A stretch of 48,484 bases of DNA, taken from IMG/VR virus record IMGVR_UViG_3300023118_000010, positions 1 through 48,484 of that record. One strand, 5' to 3'. Below the pieces are notes generated by a model that saw only the letters and a list, made by a program, of their open reading frames with translations, was not told the origin of the DNA and made no database searches. Below are positions 1 to 6,925 of the stretch, one piece after another. This DNA is from a virus. The number at the start of each line of letters is the position of its first letter. The stretch's first letter is position 1. The translations under genes and the position numbers were made by a program.

Positions 1-53
1 GTCATCGCGCACCAGCCTACGTCGGTCGCGCGCGCTGCTACATTTGTACCCGC

Positions 54-126
54 GGGCCTCTAGCTCAGTTGGTAGAGCATCGGACTTTTAATCCGTGGGT
101 CGTCGGTTCGAGCCCGACGGGGCCCA
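54..126 (+). tRNA. tRNA-Lys (anticodon UUU)
   Basis: A full 73-nt cloverleaf can be folded: a 7-bp acceptor stem (54-60 with 119-125), a D arm, an anticodon loop CTTTTAA with anticodon TTT at 87-89, and a perfect 5-bp T stem (102-106 with 114-118) with a TTCGAGC loop. CCA is not encoded. The top pair of the anticodon stem (80/96) is a U-U mismatch. The gene is the prophage integration site: its 3' part from 89 onward is identical to 46709-46747, so the phage att sequence restores an intact tRNA at the left junction. The repressor gene on the other strand ends inside it. Confidence 0.97.
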
Positions 127-378
127 CTCGTCGTCATCTGACTCGAACAGAGCGTTGACCGAGACACCGAAGTAACGCGCGGCCGCGGCAATCTCCGCCG
201 CGAACCAGGGGCGTCGCCCCCGCAGCTTCAAGCTCAGCGAGGCCTGGGTCATACCCCACCGCGGCGCCAGAGCCGACTGGCTCTCCTGCGCACGCCACAT
301 GAGGCGGTGCACGTTCTCACCGATCACCTGGTCGGTGGTGCGCTCCGTGAAGACGGCGGCGCTCTGTTCGTTCGTCAT
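88..378 (-). CDS. XRE-family phage repressor, prophage form
   Basis: The 96-residue protein has a helix-turn-helix region at about residues 18-78 of the Cro/C1 XRE type, followed by an acidic SDDDE stretch. Its last 12 codons are read antisense from the tRNA/att core (ending ...NRRPTD). The stop TAA is bases 90-88, inside the anticodon-loop region. I chose the ATG at 378 rather than one at 402 because a promoter (TTGACG at 415-410, TAGCTT at 391-386, 18-bp spacer) places transcription start within a base or two of 378, which suggests a leaderless mRNA. It is divergent from the early operon and is the likely immunity repressor. In the circular phage the frame would stay open through attP (see 46549-46747), so this is the integration-truncated version. 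Confidence 0.85.
   Translation of the reverse strand: MTNEQSAAVFTERTTDQVIGENVHRLMWRAQESQSALAPRWGMTQASLSLKLRGRRPWFAAEIAAAARYFGVSVNALFESDDDEWAPSGSNRRPTD
89..127 (+). repeat. attL core (39 bp)
   Basis: This stretch is identical to 46709-46747. It covers the tRNA-Lys anticodon loop edge, variable region, T arm and acceptor 3' strand plus one base. The first difference on the left is base 88 (T here, A at 46708), and on the right base 128 (T) versus 46748 (C). Strand exchange must fall inside this interval. Base 88 belongs to the TAA that ends the prophage form of the repressor. Confidence 0.95.
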
Positions 379-505
379 GTACGACAAGCTACGACAGAAC
401 ACGACAAACCGTCAAGCCCTCCCCATTTGGGTCACATCCATTTCCCAGCGTCGTGGCGTGTCGGATATTGACAGTTCATAACGGAGCGTTGTAGCGTCCT
501 CACCT
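379..505. promoter_or_regulatory. Divergent repressor/early promoter region with operators
   Basis: Leftward promoter: TTGACG (415-410), 18 bp, TAGCTT (391-386), repressor ATG at 378. Rightward promoter: TTGACA (468-473), 18 bp, TAGCGT (492-497), early gene ATG at 506. In both cases the expected start of transcription coincides with the start codon and no ribosome binding site is seen, as in leaderless actinobacterial mRNAs. Three direct repeats of ACGACA at 381, 391 and 401 are spaced exactly 10 bp and overlap the leftward promoter. Related inverted copies (TGTCGG at 460, CGTCGT at 449) lie just before the rightward -35 box. These are candidate operators for the repressor and/or the product of the next gene. 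Confidence 0.65.
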
Positions 506-850
506 ATGACAGCCAGTAATAACCACAACGGTGTGATGACGCTCGACGAAGTTGCCGAGCTCCACCGCGTCAGCCGTCGCACGGTCGAACGCTGGGCTGC
601 CAACGGTGTACTCCCGGTTTCGAAGCTCCCCGGCGGCCAGGTCCGCGTCGAGGAGAAGGATGCACGCCGACTGCTCAAGCCCGTTACTTCCTCGTCCGCC
701 GGTTCCCGGGTGCTGTCACCGCCCGACGGGGTCGCCATCCCGGCCGTCGAGGAGCCCACCGGAACAACCCGGGGTGCCGCAATCACTCCCGAACCGGTGG
801 AAGGCGCCGCGGGAGCCCCCGCTCCCGCGGCGCATCCCTCACCCCAGTAA
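506..850 (+). CDS. MerR/excisionase-type HTH DNA-binding protein
   Basis: The 114-residue protein has an N-terminal winged-helix module of the MerR/excisionase type (residues 11-56: TLDEVAELHRVSRRTVERW, then GGQVRV and a basic helix), and a low-complexity Pro/Ala-rich tail. It is the first gene of the early operon, directly opposite the repressor. By position it could be a Cro-like regulator, an excisionase, or both. The promoter just upstream predicts a leaderless transcript starting at the ATG. The tail has no recognisable fold. Confidence 0.75.
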   Translation: MTASNNHNGVMTLDEVAELHRVSRRTVERWAANGVLPVSKLPGGQVRVEEKDARRLLKPVTSSSAGSRVLSPPDGVAIPAVEEPTGTTRGAAITPEPVEGAAGAPAPAAHPSPQ

Positions 851-983
851 CCCACGAACTTGCTGCAGCGGTCCCCGTAAAGGCTCGGACCGCGAACATC
901 GGGCCCGTCCCCGGCCGGGGCAAGAAAGCCGGGGCTCAGCTTCCCACCACACCCAGTCCCTCCCACCACAGAAGGGCACCACC

Positions 984-1094
984 ATGGCACCACTCCTCCT
1001 CACTGCAGCACTGCTCGCGCTCGCCGCGATCGCAGGCTCCGTGTTCCTGCAGCTCGACGAACGTCGACCGCGATTTCGGCGGACACTGCGATGA
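984..1094 (+). CDS. Small membrane protein, 36 aa
   Basis: A GAAGG sequence about 10 bases before the ATG and the ATGA overlap with the next gene support this short gene. The product is one hydrophobic helix (LLLTAALLALAAIAGSVFL) followed by a basic tail with several Arg. Function is unknown; single-helix proteins of this kind are common in early operons of actinophages. The 133-bp gap before it (851-983) holds only a perfect 12-bp palindrome CCCCGGCCGGGG at 909-920. Confidence 0.5.
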   Translation: MAPLLLTAALLALAAIAGSVFLQLDERRPRFRRTLR

Positions 1095-1186
1095 CGTTCG
1101 GGCTCGTCGCAGCGCTGGCCATCATCGTCGCGACCGCCATCATCATGGCGCGCGTCGCGGTACACGACAGCAAGCACGGCCGGTGA
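1091..1186 (+). CDS. Small membrane protein, 31 aa
   Basis: The start ATG overlaps the stop of the preceding gene (ATGA) and its own stop overlaps the next GTG start, so it sits in a translationally coupled chain. The product is a single hydrophobic helix (residues 3-24) with a short basic tail. Function is unknown. It may act with the 36-residue membrane protein encoded just before it. Confidence 0.45.
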   Translation: MTFGLVAALAIIVATAIIMARVAVHDSKHGR

Positions 1187-1905
1187 CCCTCACCATGACG
1201 AGGCCTCTGCTCAGCGTGTACCGGTGGTTCGGCCACGGCGACATCCGCGCAATCCTCGACCACCCAGAGGGACCCCTCTTCCACGCCGGCGACGTCTGCA
1301 CGCGCATCGACTTCGACGTCGACACCACCTACGACACATACGCCGGCGTCGACGTCTACCACTGGCCCGCCGAAACCATCCGGATCCGAGACCTCCCAGT
1401 ACGCGACGGCGAGCCGCCCGCCGACTTCTTCACCGCGGCCGCATGCCGCCGCGCGATCGACACCCACCTGACCGACCTCGGCGCCTACTTCCTCGAATGG
1501 ATGGACAACACGCTCGAGGCGATCGCCGAGATCGGGCTCGATCGACTCAAGGACGAAGCGACCCCCGTACCGGAGGCCGTCAACGGACGCACCTACTCGG
1601 TCCGACTGGCCGCGAGCATCCTCTCCCGCGACCCCATCATCGCCATCGGGCAAGGCCAGCTCTTCGACTTCATGCACGCCCTCGGCTGGACGCATCGCGG
1701 CGACTCCGCCTGGGTACCCGAGCCCGACGTCCTCAAGGCCGGCCACCTGGTGGAACAGCGCCGCCGCGTGCCTGGCCGCAAGGAGCTCTACCCGCAGCTG
1801 CGCCTGACTGCCACCGGCATCCACGAACTGCACCAGCGTCTCGGCGGGCTCACCCCGCTCACCCTCGACACCCCACCGGCACTCACCCTCCTGGAGCTCG
1901 AATGA
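1183..1905 (+). CDS. Phage antirepressor with KilAC domain
   Basis: The C-terminal half of the 240-residue protein (about residues 140-222) matches the KilAC/ANT antirepressor domain: AASILSRD, a GQGQLFDFMHALGW segment, then AGHLVEQRRR and LTATGIHELHQRL. The first 130 residues are acidic, with many Asp and Tyr, and match no domain I recognise, so the usual BRO or Rha partner domain is absent. KilAC proteins bind DNA or inactivate repressors in other phages. Start is GTG at 1183 (GTGA overlap), with an in-frame ATG at 1195 as an alternative. It lies early in the operon, as expected for a lytic-switch protein. Confidence 0.75.
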   Translation: MTLTMTRPLLSVYRWFGHGDIRAILDHPEGPLFHAGDVCTRIDFDVDTTYDTYAGVDVYHWPAETIRIRDLPVRDGEPPADFFTAAACRRAIDTHLTDLGAYFLEWMDNTLEAIAEIGLDRLKDEATPVPEAVNGRTYSVRLAASILSRDPIIAIGQGQLFDFMHALGWTHRGDSAWVPEPDVLKAGHLVEQRRRVPGRKELYPQLRLTATGIHELHQRLGGLTPLTLDTPPALTLLELE

Positions 1906-2081
1906 CTCGCCGCATCGTCCGCGCGATCTTCTGGATCGCCATCATCACCTTCTTCGCGATCGCCGGCTCAGCCGCTGAACTGCAGAGCCCCGGCTGGATG
2001 TACTTCGTCCCGCCCGCTGCGATCATCGCCATCCTTCTCACAATCGCCCTGCTGCGACGTCAGACCATCGGCCCCCGCTGA
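1902..2081 (+). CDS. Two-helix membrane protein, 59 aa
   Basis: The ATG overlaps the preceding stop (ATGA) and the stop overlaps the next start (TGATG). Two hydrophobic segments are visible (residues 7-24 and 33-51) with basic ends, suggesting a small integral membrane protein. No family is recognised. Confidence 0.55.
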   Translation: MTRRIVRAIFWIAIITFFAIAGSAAELQSPGWMYFVPPAAIIAILLTIALLRRQTIGPR

Positions 2082-2818
2082 TGAACGCGGCTGCCGACGC
2101 ACCATTCACTTGCCCACCAGAGCACAAGCACGACCAGTCCCACACCTGCTACAACAACCACCGTTGCCGCTGCACCCCTTGCGGCAAACACGCTGCCGCT
2201 GAAGCCCTCCGACGTCGCCGCGAGAAGGTCATGGGTCGCTGGGAACAGGCCTGGTATCCGACGACCGGCGTCGCACGGAGATTGCAGGCCCTCGTCGCCA
2301 TCGGCTGGACAGCACCCGCGCTCGCCGTGGAAATGGATCTCACCGTCACGGCGATTCGCAGAATCCTCCACTTCACATTCGACAGCGTCGAGCGAGACAC
2401 CAGACACAAGGTTGTCACTGCGTACGACCGGCTCTGGAACATCCGCCCCACATGCGACACCGCCCACCACCGCGCAGCCCGCGATCGCGCCATCGCCCGC
2501 GCGCAGGGTTACGGCTGGCTTCCACCGCTGGCGTGGGATGACATCGATCTCGACCCAGAGCCTCCCGCCGTCGACCTCGACGAACGCACCGATTTCGACC
2601 ACGCGGTTGTCGCCCTGGCCCTTGCTGGCGAACGCATCACGCTGACCAAGGCGGAACGTCTCGCCGTCGTAGAGCAGCTCAACACCTGGCGCTACTCAGA
2701 CGAAGAGATCGCAAGCCGTCTCGGTTGCGACGTCCGCACGATTCTCCGCGATCGCTCGGAACACGGCATCCCCGCCGCCGTCGACGCCTCTCGTCAGCCC
2801 ACCCGCAGGGCTGCCTGA
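2081..2818 (+). CDS. Phage HTH protein with Cys-rich N-terminus
   Basis: The 245-residue protein has a Cys/His-rich N-terminus (four Cys between residues 11 and 35, plausible metal site), a central helical region starting ARRLQALVAIGW, and the short motif WDDIDLDPEP near residue 150. A C-terminal helix-turn-helix (YSDEEIASRLGCDVRTILRDR, about 209-229) resembles sigma-like DNA-binding helices. It shares the central region and the WxDIDxDP motif with the 451-residue protein at 3174, so the two are paralogues. A DNA-binding role is likely, but the target is unknown. Confidence 0.65.
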   Translation: MNAAADAPFTCPPEHKHDQSHTCYNNHRCRCTPCGKHAAAEALRRRREKVMGRWEQAWYPTTGVARRLQALVAIGWTAPALAVEMDLTVTAIRRILHFTFDSVERDTRHKVVTAYDRLWNIRPTCDTAHHRAARDRAIARAQGYGWLPPLAWDDIDLDPEPPAVDLDERTDFDHAVVALALAGERITLTKAERLAVVEQLNTWRYSDEEIASRLGCDVRTILRDRSEHGIPAAVDASRQPTRRAA

Positions 2819-3018
2819 TGCCGATCGCGATCGTAAAGACCACCACCGTCATCTGCGAGAACGCAGACCGATCCGCCGTCCACATCGCCGGCACCGGATC
2901 CGGCCTGTCGCTCGAGTACTTCTTCGCGGCGGGGTGGACGGTCCTACCCGGCACGGACACGCGCCGCGCCGGCGTCGCCTACTGCCCGGCATGCACGAAA
3001 GCGATGGCCGGCACATGA
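2818..3018 (+). CDS. Small protein with C-terminal CPAC motif, 66 aa
   Basis: It starts at ATG within TGATG and ends in an ATGA overlap. The fold looks like a small beta domain with a CPAC pair near the C-terminus and a lone Cys at residue 13. Four-Cys zinc sites are common in such proteins, but only three Cys are present here. Function is unknown. Confidence 0.5.
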   Translation: MPIAIVKTTTVICENADRSAVHIAGTGSGLSLEYFFAAGWTVLPGTDTRRAGVAYCPACTKAMAGT

Positions 3019-3164
3019 ACCCCCGCCTGCCTTACCTGCTCCTGATGGCCCTCGCGTTCGCGACCATCATCGGCTGCCTCCTCGCCTCCAACGCCTTCCC
3101 GTTCCAGCACCCTGCGCCCACACCAACCCCCACCGTTACCCCGCTTCAACTCCCGACCCTCTAG
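3015..3164 (+). CDS. Single-pass membrane protein with Pro/Thr tail, 49 aa
   Basis: A hydrophobic helix (residues 6-25) is followed by a Pro/Thr-rich tail with repeated PT pairs. A cysteine lies at the end of the helix. It could be an exported, anchored peptide. It is coupled to the upstream gene by an ATGA overlap. No family is recognised. Confidence 0.45.
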   Translation: MNPRLPYLLLMALAFATIIGCLLASNAFPFQHPAPTPTPTVTPLQLPTL

Positions 3165-3173
3165 GAGCCCCCG

Positions 3174-4529
3174 ATGGCCAGAGCCAAAGTCCTACCGTCC
3201 GACCCCGCATTTCCGCACGGAACCTCGGGCGGTGTTGCTCGCGGATGCACCGACGAAGCAGCTTGCCCGGGCGACGAGAACGGGCGTACTTGCCGGCAGG
3301 CTAAGCGCGACTACGAGCGTGACTACCGGTCCAAGGCGGCCGGCGTGCCCTCCGATGGTGAGGCACCGGAAGGTGCTGCTTCGCCGGCGTTGAAGATGGC
3401 AGCGCCGACCACCGAGGGCTGGGAACCGATCGGCCATCTAGTACCAGATGAAGCCCCGGCGGCCATTGAGGGTAAGCAGGCGGCCGCCACACTCCAGGCG
3501 GAGCCCGCGCCGAAGCCGGCGCCGGCCAAGGTTGAAGGGCGTACCGCCGCGATTGGGGCAACACGACGCCTCCAGGCGCTCGCGTGGATGGGTTACACAC
3601 CCATCGAGCTGGCCCACCACACCCAGATCAGCGTCGACAACATCTGGTGCCTGCTGCTGTGCCCGCCCGACACCATCACCGACGTCACCCACCGAATCAT
3701 CCGCGACCGATTCCTGAAGTTGCGCGACCAGCCAAAGAACAAGAAGACCGGCGCTATCGGCTGGTCACACGCGAACGAGCGCATCATCATCCTCGCGGAA
3801 TCTCACGACTGGAAAGGCCCGTACGACTGGAACGACATCGACATCGATCCCAGCGCACCGAACGACTCCGGCCGCTCCCGCCGCGCCATGCTCGCAGACC
3901 AGGTAACCGCCCTCGAGGCCGAGCTCGTGTTCGCCCGGACCCGGATCTCCGAACTCGAGTCGGTCAACCCTGCCACCGGGACCGGATCTGACGGCGAGCA
4001 CGTCACCAAGCTCGAGGAAGAGATCACATCCTTGACGGAGGAGCTCTCCGATACGAAAGCCAAGTACAGCGAACTGCTCTCCAAGTCGCACGACGAGGCC
4101 GTGTCGATTGCGAGCAGGGCCGAAGCGAATCACCAGACCAAGGTCGCCGCGCTCGAGAGCACCATCCTCGATCTGCGCGAACGAGCTGCTCGACACGACC
4201 AGGGCGAGACCACCCGCACCGTGACACCTCACTCCGCGGCTGATCGCGCTACGGAACTCAACATCGCTCTCACCGACGCCGAGAACGAAGCGCTCCACTG
4301 GAAGCACCGCCACGACCAGGAAGCGGCTGCACGCGCACAAGCCGAGGACCGCCTCACCAAGATCTGGTTCCTTGCGACCCATACGGAGAGCTTTTCCAAC
4401 CCCGAGGCCGAGACCAGCGCCGAGCCCGAGGCCGACGATCAGCGACTCCGTTTGGTGGAGTCCCCGGTTGAAGACGGCTCCATCCATCTTCCCGCCGGCG
4501 TCACGGTCAACATCCACATCGGCAGGTAG
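3174..4529 (+). CDS. Large phage HTH protein with coiled coil
   Basis: A good ribosome binding site (AGGAG at 3163-3167) precedes the ATG. Residues 1-60 hold a Cys-containing segment like that of the actinophage-type protein at 2081 (CTDEAACPGDENGRTC). Residues 125-225 contain the shared region TRRLQALAWMGYTPIELA and the WNDIDIDPSAP motif. Residues 235-395 form long heptad-like helices rich in Glu, Leu and Lys, consistent with a coiled coil. It looks like the paralogue at 2081 with its C-terminal HTH replaced by a coiled coil, perhaps for multimerisation. Role is unknown; position suggests early regulation or DNA metabolism. Confidence 0.65.
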   Translation: MARAKVLPSDPAFPHGTSGGVARGCTDEAACPGDENGRTCRQAKRDYERDYRSKAAGVPSDGEAPEGAASPALKMAAPTTEGWEPIGHLVPDEAPAAIEGKQAAATLQAEPAPKPAPAKVEGRTAAIGATRRLQALAWMGYTPIELAHHTQISVDNIWCLLLCPPDTITDVTHRIIRDRFLKLRDQPKNKKTGAIGWSHANERIIILAESHDWKGPYDWNDIDIDPSAPNDSGRSRRAMLADQVTALEAELVFARTRISELESVNPATGTGSDGEHVTKLEEEITSLTEELSDTKAKYSELLSKSHDEAVSIASRAEANHQTKVAALESTILDLRERAARHDQGETTRTVTPHSAADRATELNIALTDAENEALHWKHRHDQEAAARAQAEDRLTKIWFLATHTESFSNPEAETSAEPEADDQRLRLVESPVEDGSIHLPAGVTVNIHIGR

Positions 4530-4535
4530 CACACC

Positions 4536-4793
4536 ATGTCCCAATTCATACCCGAGGGCGACCTGCTCCCAGAGCCACTCGTCACCGTCATCCTCGACAA
4601 CCGTGCTGCGCCCGTTCGCCGCTCGGCCGTCTACATGGACCGCTGGACAATCCGGAAGCTCAATGGCCTGTGGGTCGCCTGGCCGACCGACGCTGGCGTG
4701 TACGTCGACGTCCTACGCCGACAGCAATGGATCACGCGCACAGCCTTCGCGGCCGCTCTCAGGTACGTCCTGGGAAAGGTGTACGCCCGATGA
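4536..4793 (+). CDS. Unknown small protein, 85 aa
   Basis: The gene lies six bases after its neighbour and overlaps the replication initiator by four bases (ATGA). The sequence contains alternating hydrophobic strands and a Trp-rich middle (DRWTIRKLNGLWVAWPTD), typical of a small beta-rich domain. No family is recognised. Confidence 0.55.
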   Translation: MSQFIPEGDLLPEPLVTVILDNRAAPVRRSAVYMDRWTIRKLNGLWVAWPTDAGVYVDVLRRQQWITRTAFAAALRYVLGKVYAR

Positions 4794-5596
4794 GCATCCG
4801 CCACCTCATCGCCGCCATGGAACTCCAGTGGCTCTACGAAGAGCACGAGACCGAAGACGGCCGTCCCGTGAAGCTCTCACCGTCCCACAAGCTCGCGCTC
4901 GCCGCGGTCGCCGACGACGCGTCCGACAAGACCGATCACTCGTTCCCGGGCCTGGAGAAGGTGCAGAAGTGGGCGGGCGTTGGCAAGCGTCGCGCCTTGG
5001 AACTCATCCAGGATTTAAATGCAGCGACGTATCTCGAATCAATCGCCGCGGGCTTCCCCGGTAAGCGTGCGGTGTACAAGGTCAACATCCCGAAGCCCGG
5101 CGCGATCGCTTCGGCTGAAATGGCGCCCGAGCCTGTGGATAACTCCCAAATAATGGGTGCGGAATCTCGCACTCCCCAAATAATGGGTGCGGAGATTCGC
5201 GAAATCGCGCGAGATCTCGCACCCCTCTCCTTAGACCCTCTCCTGATTAAACAATCACCTAGGAGAACAACCACAGAGTCTGTGGATAACTCCCGCGTCG
5301 GTGACGACCGGGATTCAGATTCACCCAAGCTGGGGCTGCTCGCCCGGCGCCGGCAGCGCAAGATCGGCCGGGAGCTCGACCACAACCGGATCTTCACTCA
5401 CGCGGCGACGATGCTCGCCGACATCCCCGAGGTCGACCGTCGCCGCATCGCGACGATGCTCGCCTACGCCGTCTTGGCGTTCCCCGCAGCGAAGGGCGAG
5501 TCGGTCACGGCGCCGACCGCGTACGTGCTCCGAGCCTTCGAGAACGACCCGTTCTTCTGGCAGAAGCGCGGCATGGATATGTGGGCCGAAGCATGA
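4790..5596 (+). CDS. Replication initiator-like wHTH protein
   Basis: Residues 29-80 form a winged helix of the HTH_36 type (SHKLALAAVADDASD ... FPGLEKVQKWAGVGKRRALELIQDL), which in phages marks RepA/DnaD-like replication proteins. Residues 113-190 are a low-complexity linker of lower GC that encodes two PQIMGAE/SQIMGAE repeats and VDNS repeats. The C-terminal region (200-268) is helical and basic, perhaps loading the host helicase. The linker DNA holds two perfect DnaA boxes, iteron-like repeats and an inverted repeat, so the gene likely contains its own origin, as in lambda gene O. The 268-residue length fits this family. Confidence 0.75.
   Translation: MSIRHLIAAMELQWLYEEHETEDGRPVKLSPSHKLALAAVADDASDKTDHSFPGLEKVQKWAGVGKRRALELIQDLNAATYLESIAAGFPGKRAVYKVNIPKPGAIASAEMAPEPVDNSQIMGAESRTPQIMGAEIREIARDLAPLSLDPLLIKQSPRRTTTESVDNSRVGDDRDSDSPKLGLLARRRQRKIGRELDHNRIFTHAATMLADIPEVDRRRIATMLAYAVLAFPAAKGESVTAPTAYVLRAFENDPFFWQKRGMDMWAEA
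5134..5294 (+). other. Probable phage replication origin inside the initiator gene
   Basis: Two perfect DnaA boxes (TGTGGATAA at 5134-5142 and 5281-5289; each continues as CTCCC) flank a region clearly richer in A+T than the surroundings. Between them are two identical 13-bp iterons CCCAAATAATGGG at 5145-5157 and 5175-5187, exactly 30 bp apart and each a small dyad. There is also an imperfect inverted repeat at about 5185-5224 (GGGTGCG to CGCACCC ends) and an A/T-rich stretch near 5240-5260. This combination is a classical initiator plus DnaA origin layout. The function is inferred from layout. Confidence 0.7.
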
Positions 5597-5925
5597 TCGT
5601 CATCGACCAGGAGCAGCACGAAGAGCTCGAGCAGCTGCACGACGACGCCACCGGCGCTGTCGAGAAGTGGCTCCTGGACAACCTGGACTTCGAACCGATC
5701 TGCCAGACAACGTTCCGCAGCGGGACTCGATGCACGGAAGCGGCGACCCACATCATCCGCTGCGTCTACTGCCCGTTCGCGCTGCTCGTCGGAGCGAAGT
5801 GCATCGCCGCGATGGACCGCCTCCGCCATGCCTCGATCGAGTACGTCCAGTGCCGCGGATGCCACCAGTCCGCCAAGAACTTCGACCTGCTCTTCGTGAT
5901 CAGCCCGATCGGAGCTCCAGCATGA
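5593..5925 (+). CDS. Cys-rich protein, 110 aa, possible metal binding
   Basis: It starts in an ATGA overlap with the initiator gene. After a helical N-terminus come paired cysteines (C-x9-C in QTTFRSGTRC, then RCVYC, KC and RGCH), which suggests one or two structural zinc sites. No catalytic motif is seen. Similar small Cys-rich proteins are frequent beside phage replication genes. Function is unknown. Confidence 0.55.
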   Translation: MIVIDQEQHEELEQLHDDATGAVEKWLLDNLDFEPICQTTFRSGTRCTEAATHIIRCVYCPFALLVGAKCIAAMDRLRHASIEYVQCRGCHQSAKNFDLLFVISPIGAPA

Positions 5926-6428
5926 CCGAGAACCGCACGATCGTCGACATGACCAAGGTCCGGCGCCGGCCCGAAGACGCCGGCCAGGAATGGCTCCGCC
6001 GCTACGTCCTCATCGGCGACAGCAACCTGCCCACAACGCACCAGGTCGATGACGGCTGGATCCTCGACTTCGACTACCAGACCAAGCCGATCGACCCCAA
6101 CGGATCACGCGGCAACCACCACGCCTACGCCCGCAAAGTCCGCAGCGTGAGGAAAGCAGCGCATGACGCAGCTGACGGCATCCCACCCCTCGGCCGCTTC
6201 CGCGCCCAGCTGACCTGGTTCGTCTTCAGCAACGGTCGCCGCGACCCGATCAACCTCAGCCCCACGATCAAGGCCATGGTCGACGGCCTCGTCGACGCGG
6301 GCCTCGCACCCGACGACACCGCCAACTTTGTCGACACCCCAACCGCGCGGATCGTCCGCGTCGACCCGAAGCTCAACGCTCGCCAGTGGATGGAGCTCGA
6401 AATCACCAGATGGGCAGGACTCCAATGA
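5922..6428 (+). CDS. RusA-like Holliday junction resolvase
   Basis: The 168-residue protein has the RusA pattern in its C-terminal half: Asp108 and Asn111 (DPINL), Lys118, Asp121 (VDGLVDAGL) and the DD pair at 131-132, followed by a beta strand. RusA enzymes are small dimeric endonucleases that cut four-way DNA junctions, and in phages they resolve recombination or replication intermediates before packaging. The N-terminal 85 residues are longer than in E. coli RusA (120 residues) and unassigned. Position after the replication initiator fits this role. Confidence 0.7.
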   Translation: MTENRTIVDMTKVRRRPEDAGQEWLRRYVLIGDSNLPTTHQVDDGWILDFDYQTKPIDPNGSRGNHHAYARKVRSVRKAAHDAADGIPPLGRFRAQLTWFVFSNGRRDPINLSPTIKAMVDGLVDAGLAPDDTANFVDTPTARIVRVDPKLNARQWMELEITRWAGLQ

Positions 6429-6925
6429 CCACCACACTCACCAACAGCGCCCGTCAGAACGGCAAGGTCTACGCGCTTGCCGAGGAGGTCAGCAAGCGAA
6501 GCGGCCTCGACGTCACGATCTGCGCCAAGCTCCTCGCTGCAGGGTGGACCTTCACCGAACACATCGAGGAGCCCAACCGCTGGACAGCTCCCCAGCTGAT
6601 CGAGGCCCCGGCCGACAAGGTCACCGGATTCGCGACGCTGCAGTTTGCCAACGGTGGCCTCTTCGATTCGATGCCAGTAGGCGAGATCCACCTGGTGCGG
6701 TCTACCAAGCACGGCACTCCTGGCCCGACAATGTGTGGCATCGACAGGTTCGATCGCAGCATGCCCGGCTGGTCAGTCGGTGGGGGCGTCACTGGCGGCA
6801 ACCTGCCGAAGCCGACCCCGTGCACCGGCTGCCTCGCTGCAGCGACCGCTGAGTACCCAGGACTGCCGATCCACGCCACAACGTTCCGTGGGGTCTTCCC
6901 GTCGCACGCAGGGGATGCCGCGTGA
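6425..6925 (+). CDS. Unknown protein, 166 aa, with CTGC motif
   Basis: The gene is coupled on both sides (ATGA before, GTGA after). It has a helical N-terminus and a C-terminal half rich in Gly, Pro and Thr with a TPCTGCLAAA segment plus two other Cys, which might bind a metal. No family is recognised. Confidence 0.55.
   Translation: MTTTLTNSARQNGKVYALAEEVSKRSGLDVTICAKLLAAGWTFTEHIEEPNRWTAPQLIEAPADKVTGFATLQFANGGLFDSMPVGEIHLVRSTKHGTPGPTMCGIDRFDRSMPGWSVGGGVTGGNLPKPTPCTGCLAAATAEYPGLPIHATTFRGVFPSHAGDAA

Noticed and set aside
1000-1833. Long minus-strand frame opposite the antirepressor
   Set aside because: Val/Gly/Ala-rich shadow of a GC-rich coding region; the plus strand has a recognisable KilAC domain and coupled starts.
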